A stretch of 64,000 bases of DNA from Loxodes magnus (lineage: Eukaryota; Ciliophora; Karyorelictea; Loxodida; Loxodidae). The position numbers and the translations under genes are program-made. The stretch spans positions 682,001 through 746,000 of the forward strand of contig CAMPDV010000099.1 of assembly GCA_946699065.1 (NCBI GenBank), written 5' to 3'. This document shows, in pieces, positions 36,213-47,690 of this stretch (position 1 is its first letter; the number at the start of each line of letters is the position of its first letter). Below the pieces are notes generated by a model, which was not told the origin of the DNA, did not search any database, and saw nothing but the letters and a program-made list of their open reading frames with translations.

Positions 36213-39200
36213 ATGTATAAACAATGAGAAAATAATTTAAGGTATCAAAGAGTTCAGTATTCACGAAGATAATTAGAATAATTATCTTATACAAACCATG
36301 ATAAGAAAAGTATAATGAAGCTTTTGAATTTAAGTAATGATTCCATGCTTATTTCTCAAAAAAAAGAAAAGGAAATAAAAAATGATGAAAATAGCTTAAA
36401 GATATAGAAGCATAGTTAAGAAAAAAGCTACCTGTCTTTATTTACAATCTGTAGCAAATCAAGTAAAAATTTTAATTAAGCGCCTAATAGGCAAAAAAAT
36501 TATAAAACGCAAAGTTACGGAAACATTAGTAAGCTTTTAAACTAAGAAAGTTTAATGTTTATTAAAGAAGAAAAAAAAGAAGTATAAAGTTCTTTCTATT
36601 AACGAAATAATAATAAATAACCATTAACAAATAAAGAGTAAAATCAAAGATTAGAATAATAAAACTAAAATATGAAAAATTCAATATAAAAGCTAAATAC
36701 TTGCAAGTAAAAGATGGTTAAGAGAGAAAATTTAGAAAGTATTAAAGAGCTGGAAGAAATTTAAGAACTAAAAAAGCCAGAATAAACTGAGGATAAAAAG
36801 ATAACTAAAGTATTCTAAGAAAAATAATAAAGAAAGCAAGACGAAAAGGATAAATAAATGGAATCTATTTAAAATTAATTATAAAAAGATAATAAATAAG
36901 CATGCGAATTATAAAAAGAAGTTATCTCTTCTAATTTAAATTAAGAAAGCAAATAGAAAATTCTAAATATTACATAATAGAATGATTAAAATATAAAGGA
37001 AAAGCAAGATTCTATTTATCAATTTTAAAATATTGCTATATGTATTGCTTGCTCCAAATATGAAAATCAATTATGTAATTTGGAGTGTCCAAAAAAAGAC
37101 TTAGAACTTACTTCAAAATGTTTATCTTAATTCAATTTTAAAGTTATTGAATGTCTCGATAAAAGCGTAAGTGAAATAGAAAATATCTTAAATCAAGTAA
37201 AATTAGAAATTTAAGAGGAAAAAGAACTTAAGAATTAAATATTCTTTTATTATTCTGGGCATGGAGGTATATAAAAAAACGACTCAAACTAAAATATTAC
37301 TTTTGGCTTAGATTTTTAAGCATAACGTATTGATTTAGTTAAATATGCCGTCGAATTAGCTAGTTTACCAAATTCTGTATGTTTTGCCTTTTTTGACTGC
37401 TGTAGAGTAGAATTAAAAAGTATTAAAAGAATAAAATAAGATTATAGTAACAATCTGATAATTTTGTTTTCATGTGAAGAATAATAAGAAAGTATTGGAA
37501 CCTCAAGAGGATCAGTCATGACCTTAGAATTCGTTTAAAGAATTAAAAAACAAAGTACCCAATAAATTTCCCTTCCTAAATAAATTTTTGTAATTGAAAT
37601 GCTTAACAAGTTCAAATGTGAATTTTTCGATAATTCAAAATGTGATTTTATTCTCACTTAAGAGAAAGCAAGTAAAGATTAAGAAGAATATATTGTTAAA
37701 GACACTCTCACATTGAAGTAAGACTCCCTTAAAATATAAAATACTTTACCAAATTAAAGTTTGATTAAGTCAGAACATAGTCTATAAGATTTTAAGAAAT
37801 AAGAATGTAATTTATAAGCAGAGCAAAATGAGCCAATAAATTATTTGGATCATTTTTAAAATAATGAATATGGCAATAAATAATTAGATTAAGCATCAAT
37901 TAATTAAATTCAAAGCATTAATTTTTAGCTATCATAATAAAATTTAAGAAGAAATGAAACTTAGATCGTATAAGCAAGTTTATAAATAAAGAATAAATCA
38001 TAAGCAGATTAAGAAAAAAATTAAAAAGATTATATGAAAGAATTATAGCAGGAAAATTAGTAGGAGAGGTTCGAATAAAGCAAGAAATAAAATAAATCTT
38101 TATAGGATGATTGAATTTCATAAATGGATTTGATAATTTTATCTCAAAGAGATAAAATATCATTGTAAAAAAAGATGAACTAATTGATTAAATAAAGTGT
38201 TGAAATGAAGCCATCTAATCCTTTTTTAATTTTAAGATAAGAATAGAATAACATCTAAATTCAAAGTTAAAATAATTCATCTTAAAAAGTAAATCCTGTT
38301 AGTCCTTAAGTCGAACTTTAGTCCCTTTAATACAACTTCTAGCAATAAAATTAGTGTTAAGAGTAGATTTAATCAATTTAAATAGAAATAAAATAAAAAA
38401 ACTAGATAAAAGCATTGCAAGGACTTAAAATACTATGTTAATAATAACCTTATAACATACCCTTAAATTTAGTCTATTTAAAGCTTTTATATTAGAATTA
38501 AAATTATAATGAAATATAGCAATGCTTTGATTAGATCTATTAAAGTTACAAAAATGATTTCGAATATTTAGATCAAACAAGCTTAGTTCAATTTCTATAA
38601 ATAATATTTTTAAGATATTTAACTGAAATTTAATAGCCAGGAATGCTAGGAAATTAGTCGCAGGATTTTTTAGATATTTTTAATAAAATTGCAAAATCTC
38701 AGTAGATTTAAGATCCTAAAATTTAGTAGCTAATTTAAATGCATCAGTAAATATTCTAATCATTTAAGTAAATGCAATCTTAATAATCAATATAGTAAAG
38801 CATAATAAATTAAAATTAATAGCAGATATAACCTTAGAAGCTTAACTTTTAAAGCAAAAATGTTTAATAAGTTTAATAAGACATTCCTTGTTTCGCTTTT
38901 ATTCCAGATTACAAAACTGCATAATTACCTAGTAAATTGTAAGGTGCATAATAATATAAAGTGGATTAATCTTTTAATTCAGTGATAAATGATAAGTATG
39001 AGTGTTAAGACGAATATGGAAGATTTTAAGAATATGATAACGAAGTAATAGCTATTTTTGCTTTTGCAAGTTTTTAAAAGATTTCTAAATTTTAGGTAAG
39101 AATTAGACATAATTATTATATTATAAACTTAAATACCAATAAATAAAAGAATGTTTAGAGTGGAGTAGTAAGAGAAATAAGAAAAATAACTGCCAACAAT

Positions 39201-39479
39201 AAAGGTTCATCTTTATGGTAATGAAGAGATGATTATTTATGAAAAGATTATAGTTATGATTAACAAGTTCTAATAAGAAAAGCTTAAGAATAAGGAAAAT
39301 AATTATTTTAAATGGAGATTCAAAACTAAATCTATATAATAGACTTTAATAAATTATTACAAATAAATAGTTTTACACAAAATGAAAGAAGAATTAGAAA
39401 AGAAGGAAAAAATAGGCCAACAGGAATTATTATTTAGGGTTAGTAGAAAACTGTTCACAGATTGATGAAGAGAATTTGA
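36213..39479 (+). CDS. Caspase-like (C14) protease fused to tandem WWE domains
   Basis: 1088 residues from ATG 36213 to UGA 39477-39479. An N-terminal 270-residue Gln/Asn/Lys-rich region is followed by a caspase-type domain at about 272-460: ICIACSKYE, FFYYSGHGG with His350, and FAFFDCCRVE with Cys397. A long Gln-rich linker and a helical block (YNIPLNLVYLKLL) come next, shared with the 9 kb gene. WWE1 starts at YECQDEYGRFQEY (929-) and WWE2 at LWQWRDDYLWKDY (Trp1002 UGG, Trp1004 and Trp1010 UGA), before the tail PTGIIIQG...LMKRI. Internal UGA codons: 36225, 38112, 39222 and 39240. In WWE1 the first tryptophan is Cys931 (UGU), where the 9 kb paralogue has UGA. The frame is unbroken and needs no introns. 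Its N-terminal half is paralogous to the 59.7 kb gene and its C-terminal half to the 9 kb gene. Reading through to the next UGA at 39561 would add 28 poorly conserved residues. Confidence 0.9.
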
Positions 39480-41007
39480 AGCTCTGAGTTAAACTATATA
39501 AACTTAAAATTATAAATTAAATATAGCTTATAGCCTATAAAATTTTATTTAATTAAGATTTGATCTGCTAATTTATGATGTATGGTATCTTGAAAAATTT
39601 AAACTAATTATGAAAAAATATTATAGTAGTTTGTTAACATGTTGCCTTTAATTGGGTTATCAACAATTTAAAATTTATTGTTCTACTGTTTCTTCAGTAT
39701 TTAAAATCAAAATAGATTATCTTCTTCTTGAATCTTGAATTTCTTCCCAGTGAGACCATAAATTAATTCTCATTCTTGTGGAAAATTATACATGAGTTCT
39801 AAAATATTCTTAAATTAAGTTGTAGATTGGGACTGGGATTGGAATTGGTCTCAGAATAACTTTCTAGTCCATCCAGCTCGTACCAAGATCAGTAATATGT
39901 AAAGACAAGAGAAATCTGAGATTCGAACTTCAGTACCCATTTAATCAAGCTGCAATATTAGTTCATTAGCCAGATTTTCAAACGCTAGATTTAAATTTCT
40001 TATAAGTTAATTTATTTTATACTTTCCATTTAACTTTCTTATTGATTCTGCAAGACGCATTATTTTCGTTAAGCATTTAAAAAATCCTTAATATATCTAG
40101 ACATTATTAATCTTAAAGGTTTACCAGATTAATATCTACAAATCTTTATTACTTAAAACTTCTATTTCATATATAGAATTTATTATATATAGATTTTATT
40201 TAAAGGTAAGAGAATGGGATTATATCTGCTGAATGAATATACAGCATCTTCTAACACTAAAATTTTGCTTTATATATTATAAGAAACATAAAGAATTGCT
40301 TTAACTTAAGATATAGCACTAATTTTATATCCTAAATATCATCCTATTTATGTGCTCTAAGACTGTTTAAGATTAAATAAAGATAAATAAATAAAAATTT
40401 TAGGTTTAATAGATTACCAATATAGCTATTACATTTTTTAATTAAACTTGTGTAATATTATATAAACAAAATTAATATTATTTTAGAACTGATGTATCTA
40501 ATAAAGAAGTTATGCATACATAAAGTAGTTCTAGCAAATATAAGCGCAGAGAAGGATTATATTCATAATGAAATTAATTTTTCAATCGATACGAAGTTTA
40601 AAGAATAAATGAAAATGATTTAAAAATTTAAATTTAAAATTAAAGATTTAGCATTCGTTGATAATTAGATTGCTTCAATTTAGTTTAACTTTACTTTTAT
40701 GAACCTAATTTGATTAAATGTTCAATTATTAGTTTCCTTTTATTTATAAGTAAAATAAGAAAATTATCTACTTAGCGGACTCTGATAGCCAATTTTATAT
40801 CTAATAGATATAACTTAATTTCAAAGATAAATTAAAATCAAAAATTGTTTCTTTAAGTTATAAGGAAAAAGTTCATGATACTACTGTTGCTTATTTTAAA
40901 ATAATATAACTCATTAGTTCCATTTTATCTTAAAAACTAAGCATTAAATAAAAGCTTAAAATTTTAAAGAAGCTCTTTATATTGTATTGATTTTAATATT
41001 ATTACAA
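39480..41007. other. AT-rich spacer of the inverted duplication
   Basis: The first tens of bases match the 3' flank of the 9 kb WWE gene and the last 70 or so match the tRNA-Pro flank at 6758 in inverted order. Between about 39640 and 39990 base composition is somewhat less AT-rich and a TTCGAA-containing, weakly tRNA-like stretch occurs near 39930. I do not call it a tRNA. Confidence 0.45.
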
Positions 41008-41079
41008 GGTTGTTTGGTCTAGTGGTATGATTCTCGCTTAGGGTGCGAGAGGTCCCGGGTTCAATTCCCGGAACAGCCC
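41008..41079 (+). tRNA. tRNA-Pro (anticodon AGG)
   Basis: 72 nt, identical in all parts I compared to the minus-strand copy at 6686-6757: acceptor GGTTGTT/AACAGCC, loop TTAGGGT, B box GGTTCAATTCC, then TTTT as terminator. It marks the inverted duplication that also includes the WWE genes. Confidence 0.95.
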
Positions 41080-41285
41080 TTTTATTTTTAGAGAAACTAT
41101 TATAAAATAAAAAAATTTTAGTTATTGTTAAAGATAATTGATGCTATATTTATAAAAATAGAATATTAATTATTAAGATTATTTTTATTTCCTTCTTTTT
41201 AAATTATTAGATAAGTATTTAAAATTGATCATCTTAAATAAGTAGTTTATTTATTTAATTTTTATTAAATTAAAATTTAAAACTA

Positions 41286-41309
41286 TACAGACAGCGGGGT
41301 TCGAACCCA
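41286..41309 (-). pseudogene. 3' fragment of tRNA-Val cut just before the B box
   Basis: The minus strand reads TGGGTTCGAACC... to the discriminator base, that is tRNA index 50-73. It is joined abruptly at 41310 to foreign sequence starting GCGTCGGGTAG. The full-length counterpart is the tRNA-Val beside the mirror-image tRNA-Pro at 6391. The breakpoint coincides to the base with that of the 5' fragment at 55083-55132. Confidence 0.9.
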
Positions 41310-41346
41310 GCGTCGGGTAGTCTAACTGGAAAAGAATTTCCGGTCC
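41310..41346 (+). repeat. Hairpin module at the tRNA-Val break, second copy at 62948-62985
   Basis: A CGTCGGGT start, an inverted repeat around CTGGAAA...TTTCCGG and a GGTC end are common to this site and to 62948-62985. At 62.9 kb the module borders the 240-bp dispersed repeat, so it is probably a terminal part of that element family. Its function is unknown. Confidence 0.6.
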
Positions 41347-41699
41347 CCAAAACTCTTTTAGTTAAATTTAATTTATTAATAAAAACACCTTTATCCTTAT
41401 AAATAAATAATCCGATTACTACTCTTCAAATCCCTTGTACCCATTTATTTTTTATACTTTTTCTTATTTATTTCATTTTAAAATAATTATTTCCTATTAG
41501 TATCTTCAGTTAAATCCCTATGAAGAGATAAATAATAGATTTGTATAATATTTTTTTGTTTATTTTTGTTTATCTTTTTATAAATCAAAAGCTAACTTTT
41601 TTAAGCAAATTTTAAATGTAATAATAAAATTACTTTATAATATAACTTCAATTTATTATTAAAGAGCCACCTTTATCTGGTTTACCACATTTTGGTTTA

Positions 41700-42365
41700 T
41701 TGTTTAAAATAGTAATCACCTAAATTTTCTTGGCCCTTCACTGTTATAAACCTTGATAAAGTTAGACTGCTTTTCTCGATTTATTCCTATATATCAATTC
41801 CCTATAATTTCCTATAGAATTCATTAAATGCTGTTTAGATTTAGGAGTTTCTTTGCTTACTTTTGGTATTTTTTTTCCTATAAAATTAACTTTCACTTGT
41901 ACAGTTTATTTTAAAATATATTAGCATTATTTTCTTATTTTCTATTTCTTTTTAACTAAATTGATAGTCATTTCGTAGTTTATGACCTGGTCACTTGTAA
42001 TATCATCTTATTAAAACTCTTCGGTATAGTATAAATTACGTTGCATTCTGCGCTTTATTTCCATTGGATTATTTAGTATATGCTTATTTGGTTTACAGTT
42101 TCAAGTGCTTTAAATTTCCCTCATAATCTATCCTATCTGTAAAATTCTCCCTTAAATTTGCTAAAACGTCGGATTTAGAGCTAATTCCTATTACAATATC
42201 GAGTTTTCCAAATTAAAAAATTCACATAGAATATATTAAATCTTAAGTTCATTAAAAGAACATACTAATAGTCTTTGCTTTTTTTTATTTTTTCGTCTAA
42301 AGAAGAAAAAAATTGTTAGCTACAACCTGTTCTGATTCATCAATCTCAATTGGAAAGGTCTATTT
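41700..42365 (-). pseudogene. Possible relic of an IS1595/Merlin-type DDE transposase
   Basis: The minus strand reads FPIEIDESEQV near 42350 and YSMWIFQFGKLD about 40 codons later. This resembles the first catalytic Asp region (EIDES) and the following W-hydrophobic-FGG-I-D/E strand of IS1595/Merlin transposases. A further 100 codons (RENFTDRIDYEGN, KWPGHKLRNDY) are compatible but degenerate. I could not place the other catalytic residues with confidence. It lies just left of the 42872 inverted-repeat terminus but outside the element. It may belong to an unrelated dead transposon. Confidence 0.3.
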
Positions 42366-43799
42366 TTGTATAACCATTCTATATATATAATATTTAATAC
42401 TAAAGTTAATAAATAGATGCTTATATTTAAAAACTAGCAATAGAGATATTAAATCTTTAAAATCTGTTTAATACATTCATGTGAACAAAGAGATATGATA
42501 GGTATTAAAGAAACTTATTTTATGATTCAGAATCTTACTTTACAAAATTAGCTTTTGCTTATTTATTTTAAATATATAACTTTTAGTTAATTTTAAAGTA
42601 TTAAAGAATATTTCAATTATTTTAAAAAAGTTTTCATCATAATATAAAAAATTTGGAATAGAGTAATAAAATTAAATAAGAGTTCTTATATTTAAATTAA
42701 CTGTGAAACATTTAGGTTTAATTTTATTAATAAATGGAATTAAATTTATTAAGTTTTCTCTCTCAATCCGTTAAAATAAACATAAAGCCAGTTAATGGTC
42801 TCTAGTTATAACATAACCTCTAATTTAATTTGATTCCTTACGTTTCCACTATTTATATAAATAAAAAAAATGATTATAGAGCGCGCAGTACCTCATTGAT
42901 GCGCAGCTCTTTCAATATTAATACTTAATTTTAAGAAAATGTTCTCATGTTTCTTGTTAAAATTCTAGAGGTCCGATGAGTCATGTCAGCTTCTCCAAAT
43001 GGGGAATCTTCTTATTAAAATTTATTCTTAAATCTTGAGTAAAATGCTTCAGTCTTCTTGAATAAGGTCCAAATAAGAGATAGTTATTAAGTCGATAATA
43101 TGAAGGTCCGTCAGTCAAACATTCATACTGCTAGAGAGAACCCTCGGGGTAAGTAAAGTATATCTCAACAGAGCTTATCCACCCTTCCCCGTGGTGGCAT
43201 CTAGTGCGAGATTACTCGCAATGCAGTATACACTGCACCAGATTACCTACTAATTTGGCTGACGCGGCCGACATCCATTTTATAATATATAATATTAACT
43301 TATATTTATTGTACTATAGTATTTATATATTTAAAATGTTTTTAATTATTTTAGTTAATATTAGATTAAATAAAGATAGTTTAAATAAACTGCTATCTTT
43401 AAGTTTCAATTTAATTTATTTTATAATATAAAGATATCTTTCAAATTAAATAGCTTAGTACTTTGATTTATTTCATATTTTTTAGTTTCTTTTCATTGTA
43501 AAAATATTTGAATTTATTTAAAAAGCTTGATTGCATTTATACGCCAATTAAAAAAAATGGTTTTATATTTTTCAAGATATTCAGTATTTTGTTGAAATGG
43601 TTTCTGATTTAGAAGCGTTTGTTAGTCAAATTTATCTATTAATCTTAGAAATTTTATTAATAAATATAGCTGTTAAATATATTAATGGAGTAGAATTTAA
43701 AAGCTAAGGATTTTATGAATTTATAAGCATTGCTATCATTTTATGAGATACTATGCATTTTATTTCGTTTATATTTGTTTTTACTTTAATTCAGGTATC

Positions 43800-44520
43800 A
43801 TTCAAATTTTAATTGGCAAAGATATCAGAAGGGTAATTTCCTTACTGGTGACTTGGACTAACTTGAAGGAACTTGGGAATCAATAAGGATTTTTAAGTTA
43901 GAACCATCGCCCTTTTCTTCAGTAAGAAATTCCTTTACATCTAGGAATTATTTTCGGATACAGTGGAGGCAAACATATATAGAGTTATACATCCAAGTCT
44001 TGAATGTCGATTTTTAATATATTGTGATTGTATTGCTGATGTACCAAGGTCTAACAGGTATAATGGAAGTGAAGGTGTCTGCCTATCGAATTGTCAAAGG
44101 CTAGTGAAGGGGAAACTTCCGCAGTTTGAAATAGGAATGTATATGAGGATCTGGGGAATCAGAGGAATAAATGATACTTCTACTGACGTTTAGGCAATCT
44201 TTTCAGGCAAGACTTATATACTGCGTTGTAACCAGAATTTATACTGAAAGAAAAACATCAAAGCAACGTTGCTCTGTCCTCTCCATGAGTACTAAACAAA
44301 TCTAAAGATTATTAATGGCTGATCTTGTTCAGATTATAATTATAAGAAGTTTAGAACACCATTGAGAGATTTAACTTACTTTGGTATAAAACAGTCCCTT
44401 CCGATGATGGTATAACAAGAAAACAAATTATTCAATGCTATCATTCTTAACCCAAAGAATGATGGGTAAGAAAGCCTATGCTTAAAAACTCGCTTATGGG
44501 GTGAAATTGGGTGCAAAATG
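43800..44520. other. GC-richer island of unknown nature inside the 6.1-kb element
   Basis: About 700 bp with visibly higher G+C than anything nearby, including a purine-rich plus-strand stretch at 44070-44190. A 76-codon frame at 43963-44193 is open without using UAA, UAG or UGA, which is unusual here, but it has no recognised domain. Its composition resembles the structured insertions at 49141-49618 and 44583-44890, so a non-coding retroposon is as likely as a gene. Confidence 0.45.
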
Positions 44521-44582
44521 TCATAAGGAATCTATTTTCTACTACATTTAAATTTAAAATTTAATATGGCACGCTAATAATT

Positions 44583-44890
44583 AAAAAGTCGGTGGGAACT
44601 CAGGTTAATTCTCTGATAAAATCTTCTAATTTTTTGGATAAGGTCAAGTTCCTATCCTGTCGCCGAGAAGGTCCTTGGTTAGAGTAAATCTCAGAAAGTT
44701 ATCAAAATCTTTCATACTATCCTCTCTTTCAAGTGGCTTGAAGTCTAACGACTCATAGTTAAGATGCTCTCTGGCCGAAGTTTATTTACCTAAGTAACAT
44801 AATATTCTCTTTATTTGCGTTAAGAGAGTGCCCTGGGTCGTTTAGTTTGAAAAAAGCCTCCTGCTTCTTGAAAGATAAACTTTTTAAATT
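44583..44890 (-). repeat. Dispersed 240-300-bp repeat, diverged copy
   Basis: Shares GTTCCTATCCTGTCGC, a CTTGAAG...CTCATAG segment and the GGTGGGAACTCAG end with the copies at 62705-62985 (-) and 55133-55372 (+), at clearly lower identity. It is inserted inside the 6.1-kb element and is therefore younger than it. Confidence 0.6.
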
Positions 44891-45019
44891 TTATAATTAT
44901 CTTTATAACTACTAATTTTTTAAATAAATTGATTTAAAAATTAAAGACAAACTGATATAAAAATTTTATAAGCAAAAATGAGATAAATTGGAAATCTATT
45001 AAAAGTAAGAAAATATAGT

Positions 45020-45348
45020 AAATCTTATTTAAATAACGAGTTCTAATGTTTTAACATAACTAACTTTTAAGTCTTTAGTATAAATAATCTTCAAATATTA
45101 ATCAAACTATTCTCTCAAGTCATTTTATACTTCTTTTATATGTTAAATTTAAACTAAAAGAGTTTTCTGACGTCTTTAATTGCAAGAATTGCTTCTTTCA
45201 ATTATAGCCGTTAGTAAATGTTTTTAAATTGCTTTTTAATCTTGTTTGCATCTCATAATTTTTCTTTAATTAGTTCTTCTTTCTATTCATCTTTATTTTC
45301 TTCCTTTTTTGCTTTCTCCATTTCTAGAATCTCAAGTCTCCTTGTCAT
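45020..45348 (-). CDS. Possible coiled-coil ORF within the 6.1-kb element
   Basis: From ATG 45348 the minus strand reads MTRRLEILEMEKAKKEENKD and continues helical and charged (KEELIKEKLWDANKIKKQF, KEAILAIKDVRKLF) for about 110 codons with UGA in Trp-like places. The amphipathic pattern argues for coding, but there is no domain, no paralogue and no secure end. Either an element-borne gene or a captured fragment. Confidence 0.3.
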
Positions 45349-46689
45349 TAACTTCTTACTTCTTTTATATATTATATTACATAATTTAGCTAATTTAAAA
45401 AAGAAATTTTATAATTATAAGATAAATGAATAAATGGTAAAAAATAAAATTATAGAAAGATAATAATAATAGTTGCAAATATAGAGTAGTTATTACTCTA
45501 CATAAAAAATTAGAAAACTAAGAATAATTTTTCTTAATTAATAATATTAAGATATTTTAATTTACTTATTTTTAGGTATAATTTCATTACATTTAAAAAG
45601 TTTATTTAACGTTTATAATCGTTAGATTAAGAAACTTTTAGTTAATTAAACCATGCTACTTTAAAATTATTTTCTTAAACCATTTAAATTAAATTGATAT
45701 AATTTAAATAAAAGAATTAGTTATTCTTTTAATACTAATTGATATTTCAGTATTATAAAAGATAATTAAAGATCTTAATAGAAGTTATTTATTTAAATAA
45801 AAAATATTATCAATATAGTCAAAGAAGTGAAATGTATTCATATTAACCAAAGAAAATTAATGATGCTTTTATGTGCTATTAATATTTTAGATTTATATAA
45901 TTTGAATTCAAATTTTCAGATCTTTAGATTTTAAGATATAAAATATAAGTTATATAGTTATTTGGTATTTTCCACAAATATTTCATGTCTAATGAAAAAA
46001 AATTGTGAGAGAATTATCATTTTATAAGAAAAAATGAAGAAATTTAAGTTAGTAAATTTTAAGTTGAAAGAAATTCAAACAAAGATTGATGAGGAAAATA
46101 TAAAAATTAGCAAAATTAAAACAATATTAAAGTATACATTTTTTAAGTAAGCTCAAGTAGATATAAATATTTTTATTTATACAAAAAACTTTTCTTTTAC
46201 CCTTAGATAATTTTTTTTCATTCAGTAGAACAAAAAACGTAAATTCAAAAATTTTAAAGTTTACTAACTTCCTTAATTTGCTCATTTACTTTTTTCTTTA
46301 AATGATTTAAAATATTTTTTCTATCAATTTTAAGGTAATTTATTTTAATAAGAAAAACTAATTTTTATCAATAATGAATTTTTTATAATCTTATTTGAGG
46401 ATATTATTAATCTGTTTGCTTATAGTAATATATTATAATTTATCTAATTAAAAAAATTAAATGTCTAACTATTTTTATAGCTTTAAAATTCGTTAGTAAT
46501 TTAATAATTTAATTGCTTACTAGTTTAAAAATTATTAAATTGATGGTATGTTTTGTTAATTTGTTAATTTATTTACTAAATTAAATATATTAAAGATATG
46601 TCAAATATTTAAATTAATAATTAAATGATATAATAATAGTAAAAATTATAGTGATTTCTCCTTAATTTGCTTCATTTCTACAAAATTTT

Positions 46690-47210
46690 TTTATTTAGTG
46701 TGTAAAATTATTTTTACAACTTTCGTCTTAGTCATTTTTTTAAATAAATATCTACCCATGCTTCATGAATCCTTTTAATTACAAGATATCTTGCTTCAGT
46801 TAAGTTCGATTCCAATCCTTTTTATGGTTTCTTCTTTATTATACAAATACAAAGTCCATCAAGATTTAAATTCCTTTATGCATCTTTTTTCTGTATAATA
46901 AACCTTTTGGAGTGCATTAAATTACTTATTTATTTCCATATACTAAAGCTTTCCAGTTTTTATTTTTGTTAGAATTTTCATCATCATCTTTAAATATGTC
47001 AATGTTTTCTGCAACATCAACATTACTTTCTTCTCTTTAGTAGAGGAATTCTTGATATCTGATTATTCAATTCCATATCCATGGAATCTTTCCTTGATAT
47101 ACTTTAAGAGGTAGCTTAAAGTAAACCAGGCTAATTATTTGAATTTTTTCTAAATGTTCCATTCTAAATTAACTAATTAATGATTTTGTTCTTTGTAATA
47201 AGGTAATTAA
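46690..47210 (-). pseudogene. Coding relic within the 6.1-kb element
   Basis: Minus-strand translation gives protein-like segments (MEHLEKIQIISLVYFKLPL near 47163, then IPWIWNWIIRYQEFLYQRE, DIFKDDDENSNKNKNWKALVYGN, and SNLTEARYLVIKRIHEAWVD near 46780) with conserved-looking Trp in UGG and UGA codons. The pieces do not lie in one frame, so the gene looks broken. I recognise no transposase signature, but its position between inverted termini suggests it was an element-encoded protein. Confidence 0.4.
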
Positions 47211-47428
47211 ATAGGATATTAATTTTTTTCCAGATATTGTATTAGAAGTTAAATGTCACCATTTTTATTTTATATATTTTCAAGTTCTTAGGTATGATTT
47301 ATCGATTACTGATTAAATTAGAGTTATCCTTTTCTATGAGACTTTTGTAAGGAAATTTTCAATTTTCTATATAAATGACATAATTTTAACTTTTTTTATT
47401 TAAAAATTTTTCGATAAATAAAATCTAA

Positions 47429-47690
47429 TATTATAGATCGCTTAGCACTTCAATGGCGCACAGTTCTTTAAATTTAAATTTTTAGTTTATTCGAAGTTTT
47501 TCTTGAAGCTCCATGTATTAGCAATCCTTGAGTCATTATTGTCTTCTATTGAGCATGGATAGAAATGCAACCCAAAGATACCTAAATAATTAAGCATTCT
47601 TTAGCATTTGCTGATCCAATGCTATCTGTTTCAGTCCTCTCTTGGCTCCTGCCAAGATTCTTGAATGGATCTTCATACATTGATTTTTTT
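47429..47690. mobile_element. Left-arm remnant of the inverted-repeat family nested in the 6.1-kb element
   Basis: TTATAGATCGCTTAGCACTTCAATGGCGCACAG at 47431 onward matches the family terminus. The next 250 bp follow the arm of the 33318-35043 element (tracts around CTTCTAT, CCAA-GATACC, TCAGTCCTCTCTTGGCTCCTG). No partner right end of this subtype is found, so it is a truncated insertion. Confidence 0.6.

Noticed and set aside
37918-38163. 81-codon minus-strand frame
   Set aside because: Antisense shadow of the Gln-rich linker of the 36213-39479 gene.
39480-39563. Read-through extension of the C14-WWE protein to the UGA at 39561
   Set aside because: Protein similarity to the 9 kb paralogue ends soon after the UGA at 39477, and all three paralogues end at the same pattern, so 39477 is the better stop.
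39900-39970. tRNA-like sequence on the minus strand with GTTCGAATC
   Set aside because: The B box is good, but I could not form acceptor and anticodon stems; at most a decayed tRNA-derived sequence.
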